DNA of 64,000 nt from Chara braunii (GCA_003427395.1 BFEA01000357.1:32331-96330); one strand, 5' to 3'. Shown: positions 25,640-38,126, counted from the first letter of the stretch. The notes: a model not told the origin generated them from the sequence alone. Made by a program: numbers and translations.

Positions 25640-26600
25640 CCATCTCATATATCTCAAAGACTTTGCTCTCTGCTTCACATGTAATTCTATATGGACCGAG
25701 TCATCTGGGCTCTAACCATTTAGTTTACTGAGTCTTAAGATAATTGTCAAACAGAAGAGCAATGTCACATACTTTTAGTTTCTTTATTCTTATGTAGCTC
25801 TTTTTGTTTCATCTCGCTTGATCTGATAATCTATTAATTGTCATTCTCTCTGCAACATTCATCACTGTCTGATCAACTTCATATATCTGCCTCATCCTGA
25901 TCTGAAAAAGTTATGAAAAAAAATATTATCGGTTACTCTCTTAACTTATGAATGTTTTGACTATGCTTTCAATGAGCAAGGTAGCATATCGTTCGTACCA
26001 CAGAGTGAATGAAGCATAACCAATGGTCCTTTTCACAGTCATGTTATCAGCACAGATTGCATCTCTTAGTACTTTTGGTTATTTGCTGACGTTTCCTTCA
26101 CACCATTTAGCCAATGAATCCTTTAGAGTTCAATGATCTCTTTCGACTGGTGTACTTATTTGAGGATGATAAGTAATTATATAGCGAATTATGACACCCA
26201 ATCTGAGGCTGGTTCTTCTCACAATCTCATTTATAAACTCATATCCTCTATCTGAAACAAAGTCTCAAATAAAGAGTTATCTGAAATAAATTTCCTCTAT
26301 CCAATTAGTCACTTGCTTGACCGTCTTCCTCTTCAGAGTTTTCGTCTCAACATATCCAGAAAAATTATCTTTCATGTTTATTATGTGTCTCATCCCTCTC
26401 TTGCTCAGAGGCGAGAGAAGGTTAATAACAATTATATTTTTCACATACGTAATTTTACCATTTACCACTTCATGACCGTTCAAGATTTTTAGACTGCCTA
26501 AACAGTTGCTAAAATAGATTGTTTTTCGGGTGTTCAACCTCTTCACCACTTCATGATTGTTCGTGATTTTCAGTTGCCTTAACAAGTTGTTTTCAGCGTG
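25640..26600 (-). pseudogene. gypsy integrase (core and GPY/F module)
   Basis: Joins element DNA to host DNA. The core begins with RGMRHIINMKDNFSGYVE near 26,390 (first catalytic Asp in MKD). FVSDRGYEF near 26,262 carries the second Asp, and YHPQISTPVERDH near 26,170-26,130 carries the Glu, so the D,D(35)E residues appear to be kept although frames shift and stop between them. A GPY/F module, GPYRITCEAESKVFE, starts at 25,689-25,697. No chromodomain is seen after it. This part is too broken to appear as one reading frame; it shows only when frames are combined. Confidence 0.8.
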
Positions 26601-27915
26601 TTCAGACCCTTCACCACTTCAGGACTGTTCCAAAATTCCAGACTGCCTAAATAGTTGTCAAGATAGATTGTTTTCAGACTATTCAGACCCTTAACCATTC
26701 GAGATTTTCAGACTTTCTAAGAAAAATATTTTAAAGGTGTTCAGACTCTTCACCACTTCAAGATCGTTCGGGATTTTCAGACTGCATAAACAGTTGTCAA
26801 GATAAATTGTATTTAGGTTATTCAGACCCTTCACCACTTCATGATTATTTGGGATTTTCAGATTGTCTAAACAGGTGGTTTTCATGGGGTTCATACTCTT
26901 CACCACTTCAAGACCGTTCATTATTTTCATATTGTTTAAACAGCTGTCAAGATAGGTTGTTTTCTGGTATTCACATCTTTTACCACTGCAAGATAATTGG
27001 AGATTTTCATACCTGTCGAAACAGGTTGCTTTAAGGGTATTCAACCCCTTCACCACTTCAGGATTCTTCGGGATTTTCGGGTTGCCTAAACACTTGTTAG
27101 CGTAGGTTGTTTTCATGGTGTTTCAGACCCTTCACCACTTCAGGATCGTTCCAGATTTTCATGTTGCCTAAACAGGTTGTTTTCAGAGTGTTCAGACTTA
27201 TCACTACTTCAAGATTCTTCAGGAGTTTCAAACTGCCTAAATAGTTGCCAAGATAGACAGTATGAAAATCCCCAATCATCCAGAAGTGGTGAAGGATCTG
27301 AACACCCTCAAAACAACCTGTTTACAAAGTCTGAAAATCTCGAACCATTTTGAAGTGGTGAAGGGTCTGACCACCCTGAAAGAAACATGTTTAGGCAGTC
27401 TGAAAATCCCGAACCATCCTGAAGTGGTGAAAGGTTTAAACACCCTGAAAACAATCTTAGGTTGTTTTCATGGTGTTCGGACCCTTCACCACTTCAAGAT
27501 AATTCAAAATTTTCAGATTGCCTAAATACGTTGCTTTCAGGGTGTTTGGACCCTTCATTACTTCATAATTGTTCTGGATTTTCGGGTTGTCTAAACAGTT
27601 ACCAAGATAGGTTGTTTTTAGGGTGTTTCACACCTTTCACCAATTCAGGATTGTTCAAAAATGTTATGTTGCCTAAACAAATACTTTTCCGGGTGTTCAT
27701 AGCCTTCACTACTTCAAAATTGTTTGAGATTTTCATATTGCCTAAAGAGTTGCCGATATTGACAGTCTAAAAATTATGAACAATCCTGAAGTGGTGAACG
27801 GTGTGAACACCCCGAAAACAATTTGTTTAGGTCGTCTGAAAATCTGGAACTATCCTAAAGTGGTGAAGGGTATGAACACCCTGAAAGCAAATTGTTTAGA
27901 CAGTCGAAAAATCCT
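26460..27915. repeat. Minisatellite with strand-flipping blocks
   Basis: The unit contains CAGACCCTTCACCACTTCA, GATTGTTCGGGATTTTCAGA, CTGCCTAAACAG and TTGTTTTCAGGGTGTT. Unit starts alternate at about 68 and 82 bases; the longer form adds TTGTCAAGATAG. Orientation is plus at 26,460-27,250, inverted at 27,256-27,458, plus at 27,462-27,760 and inverted at 27,765-27,912. Frames giving repeated EVVKGLNTLKT-like peptides are a by-product of this. Confidence 0.9.
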
Positions 27916-28883
27916 ACATTCAAGGTAAATAAAATGCGGGTGCATAATGCTTACCATGAAAAACATAATTTCCACTCTGAATTCGGGGCAAATAAACAAC
28001 CGTAAATTTCTCACTTCATAATTTTCATTACCAAATTTTCAGTTACCTGTTAAACGTTTGTGCCAGAGACATGGTGATGAGGTTCAAATGAACCCGATTG
28101 TCTGGTTATAGGTTATACCAGGATAGCGAGCAACAAAAACTCAATCATTCTCATTGTAAATCTCTTCTGACATAATACATATGATTTACAGAGTCTGTAG
28201 ATCATGTCTCTTATGTCAGGTTAGAAGTAAAGCTTATTTGTCTTAAAATAGGTGGCTTCAACAACTCTGTAGTCACTAATAACCTCTTTATGTAAAGAAA
28301 CAATTGTTTATAGCCGTTTTTCTTTCCCACACACAACTTTTATTGAAGACAATCCTCCCTTGCCATCCACAAAAGAATGACCGCTCTTTAGTCCGAACTT
28401 CTTCCTTGAGTTATTGCTGCAGTATGCCTGTATATCTTTCCTCTTCATCGTTTTTTCAATCACCTGATAATTCTTATCATATTCCTTAAAAATAAAAGAA
28501 ACCTCTTTTTTTTTTTCAACCTTGTCTTTATTTTTTTATCCAGAGTTTTCTCTTAGTTCATGGACTGCCATAGTTGTTGTACTGACTCTAGCATACCAAT
28601 CGTTTTGTTCTTCATCTTGTTTTTTCTAAGAAATTAAGTCATAAATATACGCATTAGAAATTTATCTCATATTGTCTCTTTCTTCATGCCACAAACTTCA
28701 CTTATAAGAGTTTGCTGCCTTGTAGTCTCCATCATTTTTTTTCATCAATAAATTATCAACAGAGGCAGATTCTTCTACAGTGTCATCAACATCTTCATTT
28801 TTATTTGTTTTCCACTCGATTCGACTTAGGTCATCTGCTCCGTTTTTCTTAGTTGGGATCTTTTCCAATTTAAAATCGAAAGT

Positions 28884-29240
28884 TTAGATGAAGACAATCC
28901 ATTTGCTTACTGTTGGATATACTTGTTGATGCTTCTTGATAGCACCAATCACAACAGATGTATCAGTCCTCAAAATGAATCTCCTTCCAAGTACGTAATG
29001 CCTAAAGCATCTGAGGCAGTGGATGATTATCAATAACTCTTTTCTGAACTGAGTGTAGTCTCTTTCTGTGAAATTGAGAGTTCTGTTCTCAAACCTTAGA
29101 GATTTTTCTCTCTCATTCTCATCTTTCTGTATCAATACACCACCAAGAGCAGATGATCCTCCACCAACCTTGATGATAAAGGGTTTTCCCTCCTTATCAT
29201 CATAAAAAGGTATTATTAGCACTACACCTACATCTTTCAA
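28884..29240 (-). pseudogene. gypsy RNase H domain
   Basis: Degrades the RNA strand during reverse transcription. The sequence has GGVLIQKDE, FENRTLNFTERDYTQFRKEL, FRHYVLGRRFILRTD, the standard block order of Ty3/gypsy RNase H. The usual first TDAS is replaced by VGGGSS, so one catalytic Asp is missing. The frame is open for 118 codons, but its surroundings are broken. Confidence 0.85.
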
Positions 29241-29990
29241 TGTTTCCTGTAGGGTTTCTGCAACAACTTGTCTTCTCCGTCCATGATAGGTCTGCTCCTT
29301 GCCTTACCATCTCCCTTAAAGACTCTGCAAAGATAGCAAAATCAGGAAAAATATCCTCTAGAATCCACAGACACCCAAAAAGTTTCTGACATTTGTCACT
29401 CGTATAAAAGACACATGCCAGCTCAAGATCTTATCTATTTTTTTGGGGTCGGGACTCCTAACCTTGGAGAAACATCTAAAGCCTAAGATGGTTACTTCTG
29501 CTTGAAAGAGAAAAAACTTCAGTTCACTGACAGTCAGATTAAATTTTTGAAGTCCTTCTAGAACCAGTTTTACACCTTCAACATGTTCTAGAGAAATTTT
29601 TTGACTCCATCAGCCACTAAAGTCTCATCTTTCACTCCATGTCCTTTCACTGGATTATCATCAATATAAGAGTTGGTTATTTCATGAGAAATATTTTACA
29701 TGACTTGGATCATATTCCTGTGAACCACTGCTACACCATTAGTTCATGCGCATCTGAATAATCGTCCTTGACTTGTGCATGACAGTCATTGGACGACTAG
29801 TATGATCGATGAAAAACTGATCGTATCCATAATATAAATCAATTAAAAATTAAATGCATTGACCAATGAAGGATTCAGAAAGGAAATCAACATTAGAGAG
29901 TCTACCCACGTCACGTAACATCAATGAGTTGAACTTTTGAAAATTTTATTTTCATTTCAATCCACCTCCTAGTTTCCAAAAGCAGAACTA
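29241..29990 (-). pseudogene. gypsy reverse transcriptase
   Basis: Visible only when minus frames are combined. Motif A is DLYYGYDQF at 29,814-29,840, motif C is YIDD at 29,657-29,668, and then LGFRCFSKVRSPDPKKIDKI and VRNFLGV follow at about 29,500-29,370. The catalytic residues are kept, but the frame has several stops and shifts. Confidence 0.75.
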
Positions 29991-30593
29991 GTAATTAGCA
30001 TACGACCCGTCAGCAGACTCAAAAACATCAAAAACACTCTTTTTATCAAGATATTTAACACCAGTTGCCTTTTCCTGCTGGGCATATTTAGTTGGTTTAT
30101 CGTTTAAAGGAATACGATCAACAGTCCAAATTTTTGCCATCTTGATAATATTCACATCCAACCGCCCTCTCTTTTCGTCATTAAATGAGAAAACACCAAA
30201 TAAATTTTGACATACCTTGAAGATATATTTATTCTCCTTAGGTAAGATAAACGGATATGACTCAATCTTCATGGTGTCAAATCTTTCCCTAATGACTCTA
30301 TTGCCCAATTTTGCAGAGTCCCTTAATGCTTTGAAAATTCTCCTTTCCTTTTCCAATTCTTCGTCATAATCATTTTCTATCAAAACGACCACCGGGTTCT
30401 TATTCACCCCTTGGGTTTGTACTTTCTCTTTAGTGACCATTTTTCTAAAAAATGATGATTTGATGCAAACCGTAAATTCAATTTTTCCACTTTTAGCATA
30501 CTCAACAACTTTTTTAGATGCTTCAATCTGTTCATCCTCACCTTTGAGTTTGCCAGGAACTTTTATTATTTTTGAGATCTGATTAATGTCCAC
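29988..30593 (-). pseudogene. gypsy region between protease and RT
   Basis: A 201-codon open frame on the minus strand, Lys/Glu-rich. Its C-terminal part (LDKKSVFDVFESADGSYANY) resembles the segment just before the RT fingers in Ty3/gypsy pol (usual ending SPYANPWF). The N-terminal 150 residues are not recognised. It is the longest surviving open piece of the element. Confidence 0.6.
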
Positions 30594-30788
30594 ATAAACT
30601 TCTTCCTTAATCTCTTGTTTGTCTTTTCCTTTTAGTTTTATGATATTCTCTACAGACTATTCCATTCTGGTTGAATTAACAGATAACTTATGTTTGTGAT
30701 GGTGGGAAGTACAAACCATAAAGGTCTGTTATTGGATAATTTTCGAGTCATGCAAACCGATTCAAAATGATCCTTCATAAGTAAAGAA

Positions 30789-31427
30789 TTAGACAACTTT
30801 CATTCTATGTAAGAACGGAGAACCCAAGATACAGTCATGATCCAAATCTGGCACCACGAACCCTAACAGTTCGACATACATGGTTCCAACCTTAATTGAC
30901 AAATTATCAATATAATCGATCAAAAAGAGAGTTTCAACAATATTGCTTAACAAACTCTTCAATGATCTATTGATGGTTAGGTCACAACTTTCATAGTCCT
31001 CTGGGAAAGAAGAACAATTTCTGCCCAAGAGTCTATTAAGGCTCAGATCTTCACTTGGTTGATATGGATAGTCAAATGTCTACAACCCATGATTTTAAAT
31101 CTTATCTTACAACTTGTTTACTTGACAAGGAAAAACCGATCCCAACTAGTTGACTTACACATTTTTCTTTCTAATTAACTTTTTAAGTTCCTCTCTCAAT
31201 TTGGGTGCTAAAGTCATTGCCTCTTTGAAAGATAGCGTTACCTTTGTTTCCTCTAACATTTTAATAATCACATTAGTGATTACAGTTCCATCTTCCAGTT
31301 CACTCGTAAGGACAAACTTTCCCTTCTTCCCTTGTCTATTCTTTCGAGACGAAAAATTATGTTTCTGATCATAAAAAATGTCATTCAAGGACTCTTCAAC
31401 TTTCATTCTTTTCTTTTCCTCAATCAT
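30789..31427 (-). pseudogene. gypsy protease-like segment and spacer
   Basis: Two minus frames. The first (31,427-31,155) is Lys/Glu-rich with no clear domain. The second (31,028-30,789) ends DLDHDCILGSPFLHRM, like the ILG block that follows the flap in retroviral-type aspartic proteases. The D(S/T)G active-site motif was not found, so it is either in the broken part between the frames or lost. Confidence 0.55.
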
Positions 31428-31916
31428 CTAAGTTGTCAAACTCGCTTGAAGGTTTTTCACCTCCTCAACCACTATGTTAGGTTCTATGACGATTTCTGGG
31501 GACAATTCTCTCTCAAAAGACATCATGTTGGTTGAACAAGTGAGCTCACTAGATAAAAAGTCTACTAACCCAGGGGGACCCTAAAAAGCATAACTTTCCT
31601 TTAATAAGACCCCACTAGAGGAGTCCTAATCAGACAGATCCTCCACTACTGTCAAGGATTGTAAAGACAATTCAATCATAGTGAAAGGATCATCAAATTT
31701 TTACACAAGTTCTTCAAGCAGCTCACAAATAAGAAAATGAACATTTATATTATTATTATTTTTTTTCTTCTTCATATATATTTTTTAATCTTTAAGAGCA
31801 ATAAGTCTCATACGTCCTTGATGTCTGAGATCCAATTTGTTCCATGAACTATCACAGACATGACCCATCGTGCCCTTCTTGACTACCCCACTCTTCACAT
31901 CTTTTTTCAATGGTTT

Positions 31917-31955
31917 ACAGTAAGTGGTGATATGACCTTCACTATAATAGTAGCA
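31917..31955 (-). pseudogene. gypsy gag zinc knuckle, second Cys lost
   Basis: The reverse complement reads CYYYSEGHITTYC: a CX2CX4HX4C knuckle in which the second Cys is Tyr, a single G-to-A change in the coding strand. It is followed by KPLKKDVKSG. It lies between the gag frames and the protease, as expected. Confidence 0.6.
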
Positions 31956-32264
31956 TACGAAACTTTTCCTTTGATGATCATCATACTTTCTTCTCTCTCT
32001 GTTTCCTTCACCACAACTCCCTCCATTCTTTCAGGGTCTGGAAAAATCTTCTTTTTTCCATAGCCATCATCATCGTCATCATCGTTTTCATCGTCACTTT
32101 CGACCTTATTTTTCTCTTTCTCATATGAAACATGAGTGGCAAACATATAATTGACCAGAACTCGTTCAACAATGTTCTCAATGCTCAAATTGTTCTCTCT
32201 GCTCAAACCATTCTCAGTCTCTCAGTATTTTATCAAAATACTTATCTGATCAAGTGACGACTTC

Positions 32265-33134
32265 TTATGCGAGATTGTAGGTACAATTCTGACGATTGCA
32301 ATCATTTTATCCCATCTGAGAGGATAATGATGAGTCTGATTCAGGACTATCTGTTTCTCATTGTCAGTGAAGTTAGTCAGAAAAAATATGACATCTCCGA
32401 GCCTCGTCTGAATATGATTTTTTTTGGCTGTTCAGATAAATGTTTGTAGGTAAACATTGAAAGTATCAGACTTTTTGTTCTGATATTGAGGAGACCCTTA
32501 GTAGTAGTTGAAACTGAGTCTTTTTCAAATTCTCTTTTCATTTTTTCCTTCATTTCTTTCCATGTTGTGACCCCTTCCATGAGTTATTGAACTGCCAACC
32601 TCGAGTTAGAGTCGCAATATGATAGAAGATGCTTAAGTCGTTGTTTGTTTATCCAACAATGGTTGAGTCCAAATATTTCATACTTGTAAAAAAAAACATT
32701 TACTTGTGGTCCTGTAAAGCATGAAATTCTTTTTTCTGACCTTTTTGCTCTAACAATATCCGACCCTCCTTTTATAGTATCAACTCTCTGGACCAACTCC
32801 CATATAGAACCCACCAGAGTCTCTTCACGAGTCTCTGCAAAAGAGTTAGCCTTAAACAAGATCTCCCTCGTCTACACATCCCTTGACGAGTCCATATATT
32901 TTCATTTCTCTCTTCTTGCCACTCTTGACCTCTCCCTTCCTACTTTCAATCCCTTGCTCTTCTCGCAAGAGATACAAACTCGTCTCTTTCCTCTGTCGTT
33001 TGCTTCACCCCTTGAGAATTTTGTAGGTAGAAAGTATAGGCAATAATCGTCCGAATATAGATCAAAGGCAAGACGATTCTTCTTAATCTTCTAATATAGT
33101 CCTCAATCAGTTCCCTCTCATGATCCCTACTCAA
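32265..33134 (-). pseudogene. gypsy gag-like frames
   Basis: Three short minus frames (33,134-32,946; 32,859-32,584; 32,580-32,377) upstream of the zinc knuckle. The last has TTWKEMKEKMKREFEKD, resembling the W..L...F spacing of retrotransposon capsid regions. The assignment rests mainly on position. Confidence 0.4.
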
Positions 33135-33200
33135 CCTTCTATTATATCATTTCACAGTACCCCGGATCACAAATCACCATGTTAGATTTATAATCTCATA

Positions 33201-34960
33201 ACCAAATTGCATTGCTTATAAACCACTGTTGACCCTTCTGGCAAAAGAGACTCGTTCTCGGGAGGTGTGATAGGACACTCTTTCAGCGGTCCTCACTTTC
33301 ACGATTCTTAACAAGTAACTGATCTCAATTTGATTAGTTACAGTTGTCAAGACAGTCTCTCATCTGATCAAGAAAAAACTGTAAGAATTCAAGTTCATCC
33401 AAAGCTGAGAGATTTCTATCTGAGATCCAAATGGTACCTTCTGTTTTGACTATCATTCCGTCTATTATAATCCCAAACTTTAGTTGTTCAACTAGACCAG
33501 ACATTATGAACTATTGTAAACAGTATCAAGAAAGATAGATTTCATGACAGATTTCATGACAAGTATAGTCATAAATCTCAAATTTATGTTTAAAGGTATT
33601 CAAAAGTAAGGACTTTATCATCACAACGAAGTCATTCTCTCTTTCTTTACCTACCGTGGCAATGATTTTCAACAAGGGCATCCAATCTCTCCTGTCATCA
33701 AAGCCATCAGTGTCAAGAAGCAAGAAAGTCTCCGAGTCTCAAATCACCTCACTCTCATTCCCCAAGTTACTTTTTTTGTGACTTCTCAATCCACTTTTTT
33801 TTCCTTATAAGATTGGTGTACGTCCCTCTCTGACATTCCAAATAATCAATCCCTTCTTCCTTGCATGTTGGAGTATAAATTTTCACGTTCAGACTTCCTA
33901 TATTAATAAATTTGACTATCGAAATATGAAATATTCTGCGACCTTTTCCGCCGATCTCGTATCTCAAAATTATAAAGGGGTTGTGAAACTTGGTCACTTC
34001 ATATAGTCTGCCTCTCACAACCGATATCTTTGCTACAGACAATGTTCTTCTTAAGACCTCTTCGCTTTCCATACAAATCTCATCATAGATGTCCGATTGT
34101 AAGTTTCCTTTACTAAAACCCTTCTGTTCTTGTAGCAGTCTCTTCATTTTTCCTTCCTCAGTACCATGTTGATAATTGGCAGCCAATTACTTCCATCACA
34201 ATAATTGTTTGGGATAGGGGGAATAAAAACTATCTCATAGGTCACTAACATTAATCCCCAATTCACTTTCTTCATATGTTTGTTTAATTTCGTTTTGTTA
34301 TCATAGATAGATTGAACAACAATTTTTCATAGTCAGTTAATGCTTTCACCATCATTCCAGCCTTCTTTCTTGACGTAAGGCAAATATCATAGATATCTTA
34401 TTCCAAGAAGCGAGCCTCCACTATGCAAATGGTCGAATTGCCAGAACGATAGACCCGACAATGCTCATACTACTAGGGAAATATATCCTTAGAAGTGAGT
34501 TCAAACAACTCATTCAATGCATCGTTAACTAACATTCATGAATCTGATTAGTTCTCTTCTCTTTCAGTTCCTAAGAATTGTTAAGGGCTTAAAAAACATA
34601 CCTCTCATCAAACCTCGTTCTCTCAAACAAGCAATGTCAGGTCTCTTTCTCCAGTCGACTGTGGTACATCACACATGAAGAAAACTCGGTTAGCAACTAG
34701 GATTTCCAAGAGAATGATGACTCAATAAGGATGATGAAGTCAATCTGATGGTTAAAAACATTGTCAACAGTTCTCATGCCCTAATCAAGACTCAAAGTTG
34801 ATGCTGCCTCAGGCTTGTTCCGGACACAAAACTTTTTCATGTCCCTGATAACGGTGCCATTTTTTTCGCACTTTTTTTTTAGCCAGGCTTGTTCAGGCGA
34901 CCAGAAAGTCAACAGCCTATCACACAAATTTTGTTGTATTCTTGTAATAAATTAATCAAT
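33201..34960. other. Upstream flank of the gypsy element
   Basis: Contains minus-strand frames of 65 and 139 codons (33,526-33,723 and 33,767-34,186). The latter is Lys/Arg-rich with no domain I recognise; it may be part of the element or a neighbouring relic. No LTR boundary was found. Confidence 0.3.
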
Positions 34961-36100
34961 TAAACAATGCAAATCCCTTCCCGTTGTGTGCGTCCGGCTT
35001 CGAGTGAGACCCTCCAATTGCGGTTTTTGTCGGTCCCTGGTGTCAAGGCAAACACCCTTACAAGGGTATCTGTTCATGATTTTACATCAAATAAAGTATC
35101 GACGCTGGTTGCTGTACCAAAGACGGTCTAGAGTAAAAGTGAGAATTGTTTTGGCATGGCGGCGTGAAGCAAACTCCTCAACCATTCAGGTCGAGGTTGC
35201 TAGATGACCATACACCGTAATATAATGTGTACGAAAACAGGTAAAGGTTAGTAAAAGTTAAAAGTCTTCGGCACAAGGGTTGGAGGATTGAAAGAGAATA
35301 AGAAAAAGTCGTGCGGGATGAGGCGACCACGATCTAAAACACTCAAAGGCTCGGGCGGTAAGGCAAAAATGAATTAGAACGAGTCTGGGGTCGTTGGACC
35401 GACCGGTATGGGAAAGTCGGCAGGCCGCGCCGCTGTAAAATCTAAAGACGACCAAAAATTTAATATAACCTCGGCCATGTGGCCGGGGCAGCTAAGAGAA
35501 ATACAATGCCTTCCATAATAGGTAAACCACAACCAATATTCTTGTTTGTACCCGTATACCGTGAGTGAGGTTGAGGCTCTAGCTCAACCTCCATATGTAT
35601 AGAGAAAGTTGCCTCTTGGGCGGTGACTTCATGTCCATGCGGCCACCCAAGCAACCGGTCTCTCCATCCCTTTCGAAGGGAAACATCATTCCAGACTCTG
35701 ATATCGCTCGCACATGCCTTGGACCCGGGCTACTTCAACGGGTACCCGCTTATGTACAGGTACTGGGCCTCTAAAAATGCCAACTTTTGTCTTCTTCTGC
35801 TCATCCTCGAGTACCCGACATATCTACCTCTACTTGGTGTGATACCGGCCTACCTACCACTGGAATGTTTTCCCCGCCGCAATCCTCAATGTCACGGTCA
35901 CTGGTAATTACGGACTCTTCGGGCGTTTCAGTAAATCAATTGCCCTTGCGGGTCACACACACACTCAAGTTGCTAAGCACTGAGACAGGTACACAGACCG
36001 GCAAGCGTGCACACACACACACAGACTTAGAAACGGGCTCAGGCCACTAGGTGGGTTGAACCCCAACACTCTATATGTATATGGGATGCTCCATTTCTAT
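34961..36100. other. No gene recognised
   Basis: Mixed-composition sequence with short frames only; a brief CA run near 36,011. Confidence 0.4.
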
Positions 36101-36104
36101 CCGA

Positions 36105-36188
36105 AGTGTGAGCTAGCTCAGTAGGTTTCGTGGTAGACTGTCAAACAGGAGATATAGGGATTGAATATGTCCCGACCCGTGAGCTAGT
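36105..36188 (+). repeat. tRNA-like sequence
   Basis: GAGCTAGCTCAGTAGG matches a Pol III A box with flank; a CTGTCAAACAGGAGA anticodon-arm-like piece and GGGATTGAATATG (weak B box) follow. The acceptor stem is not clean. Pseudogene or SINE head. Confidence 0.4.
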
Positions 36189-36224
36189 TTTTGTTGCTAT
36201 AAGGGAGTCGTGCTTTAACCCCGA

Positions 36225-36300
36225 CCTCGGGCAACGGGGGCTTGGACCCGTGACCTCGAAAACGGGAGATGCTACGGTTAGAGCCCCTTGTTAGTTGGCA
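36225..36300 (-). repeat. tRNA-like sequence, opposite strand
   Basis: The reverse complement has GGGGCTCTAACCGTAGCATC, CTCCCGTTTTCGAGG and CACGGGTCCAAGCCCC, i.e. D-arm-, anticodon-arm- and T-arm-like blocks in order. It faces the copy at 36,105-36,188 tail to tail. Confidence 0.4.
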
Positions 36301-36759
36301 CAACGGGGTAGTTAGTAATTAGATTTTTTTCTTCTATAATTTTTTTATTTTCCCTAGTTAGTTAAATTTATTTTCTTTTTAGTTTCTTATTATTTATTTT
36401 CTTCTTTTTCTTATTTATTTTCCCGTAGCTGCTCCTTCAGGAATCACTTGAATGAATCTGCCTCCGAAACCAAGGCCTATTCATTCAAGTAAGTCATCAT
36501 GGCCACGAATCTGGTCGAGGTCGCGGAGGTAGGACTGACGCCTCTCGATACTGAGGTGCCACTTCACGAAGGTTCGCGAAGCTGTGGGAGGCAGAAAAGA
36601 AGAACAACGAGGAGCGGGAGGCAGAGGTAGAAAGCAACGAGGAGCGAGAAGCAGGGGAGGAATGAGCGAGGAAGAAGAAACCGTGCAGGAGAAGGAGGTG
36701 TGACCGGAAGGGGGAAAGGAAGTAGACAGAAAAGGAGGAGAAAGATACTTGCGGGGAAG

Positions 36760-36760
36760 A

Positions 36761-36842
<82 letters not shown>

Positions 36843-36860
36843 AAGAAGAAGAGGAAGAAT
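36760..36860 (+). repeat. (AAT)n then (AAG)n microsatellite
   Basis: Two adjoining trinucleotide runs. The poly-Ile/poly-Arg frame over them is an artefact. Confidence 0.95.
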
Positions 36861-37389
36861 AAGAGGAAAGAAGAGGGAGAAGAAAAAGAAAGGAGGAGAA
36901 AGGAAGAGAAAGGAGGACTTACCTTCCTCGCAATCGGTGAAGATGATGTTTCGGGCGTGGGTTTTAGGACCTTATACTTGAGTTATGGGAGACTTTCTAT
37001 GCACGCTTTGGGTGGTTTCCGGTCTGCGAGGGACGGGCGAGTCGTTTTCTGGTGGTCGCCAAAACATTTTGCAGCGGTTGTCGGGGCTTTCCTATGTCAT
37101 GGTGTTGGGTTGTAAATTGTTGTGTTCACCCTCGCTCATCCCGTAGGTGTCGAAAAGAGCGGTTGTGGCTTGGTTGTGGTGTTGTCTTCGTGTCCGCACT
37201 CACGACGATACATTCCACCTGTCTTGGAGGTGTCACAACTTGGAAAAGAGCCTCTGCGCTCGTTGCTGTCCAAGTGGCATCGAGGAGCAACGCACCGGCC
37301 AACAAGTAAGTCTCCCGCAGGGTGGTCCTTGGGTGCAAGTGGAATCTGTGTGTTGGGGAACGAGGTTGTGAGTAAGGCGAGACACACTC

Positions 37390-37605
37390 TCACGCGCAGG
37401 CACATACACACTTACACTTACACACACACACACACTTACAAACACACACATACACACACACACTTACAAACACACACATACACATACACACACACACTTA
37501 CAAACACACACACACACACACTTACAAACACACACATACACAAACACATGCGCATACATTCACATTCATGCACAAACATACTCTCAGCACACCTACACAC
37601 ACATA
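37390..37605 (+). repeat. CA-rich minisatellite
   Basis: Blocks of ACACACTTACAAACACACACA alternate with CATACACACA, giving a higher-order unit of about 35-40 bases, four to five times. Confidence 0.85.
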
Positions 37606-37734
37606 ACTGGGGCGTTGGGGGTTGGGGGATGTGGGGGCGGATGGGAGGTGCTTCAGGGGTTGGGGGGATTTTTTTTAATTTTTTTTATTTTATTTTATTT
37701 TATTTTTTTGCCTAGGGCTTCGTGTTCCGGACCC

Positions 37735-37866
37735 CGCGCATCAATTCCGTTTTTACGAAAAGCGCGGGAGCGGCCCATTTTCGCATTTAACGCGAATTCA
37801 ACGGGATTTTTTGGAGTTTAACGGGATTCAACGGGAGTTTAATTCCCCCGTTCTGCGTTAAAAAGA
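37735..37866 (+). repeat. TTAACGCGAATT dispersed repeat, copy 1
   Basis: Contains CATTTAACGCGAATTCAACG, two further AACGGGATT/AACGGGAGTTTA variants and GCGTTAAAAA. The same vocabulary returns, inverted, at 43,335-43,440. Both copies stand next to dinucleotide runs. Confidence 0.55.
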
Positions 37867-37873
37867 TACACAG

Positions 37874-37874
<1 letters not shown>

Positions 37875-37940
<66 letters not shown>

Positions 37941-37966
37941 GTGTCTGTGTGTGTGTGTGTGTGTAC
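37875..37966 (+). repeat. (GT)n microsatellite
   Basis: Long GT run with a few C interruptions. Confidence 0.95.
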
Positions 37967-38126
37967 GAGAAGGATAAGAGATCGCGTGATGGAAGAGAAA
38001 GGAGAACTGAAGAACGGAAACTTACGTGCTCAGTTGACCACCATCGTCGTTGCTGCCGTGCGTTTCCCTTCGAAAAGGAACCCACACTCCTTCTGCGTGT
38101 ATCGGACCGGAAAGATAGACTGTATG

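Larger units (their letters stand above)
25560..33200 (-). mobile_element. Ty3/gypsy retrotransposon, heavily decayed
   Basis: Reading from high to low coordinates the order is gag-like frames, zinc knuckle (31,917-31,955), protease-like segment (30,789-31,028), RT (about 29,990-29,250), RNase H (28,884-29,240) and integrase (26,600-25,640). RNase H before integrase is the Ty3/gypsy order. Stops and frameshifts are dense, and the sequence is AT-rich and CpG-poor, consistent with old methylation decay. A minisatellite (26,460-27,915) lies between RNase H and the integrase core. No LTR pair was recognised. Confidence 0.85.

Noticed and set aside
26277-27525. Protein with EVVKGLNTLKT-like repeats
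   Set aside because: Repeats come from a minisatellite whose units flip strand; frames are short and interrupted on both strands.
24056-34960. Matched LTR pair of the gypsy element
   Set aside because: I compared both flanks by eye and found no convincing shared sequence or primer-binding site.
36700-36981. Ile- and Arg-rich 93-residue frame
   Set aside because: Encoded by AAT and AAG microsatellites.
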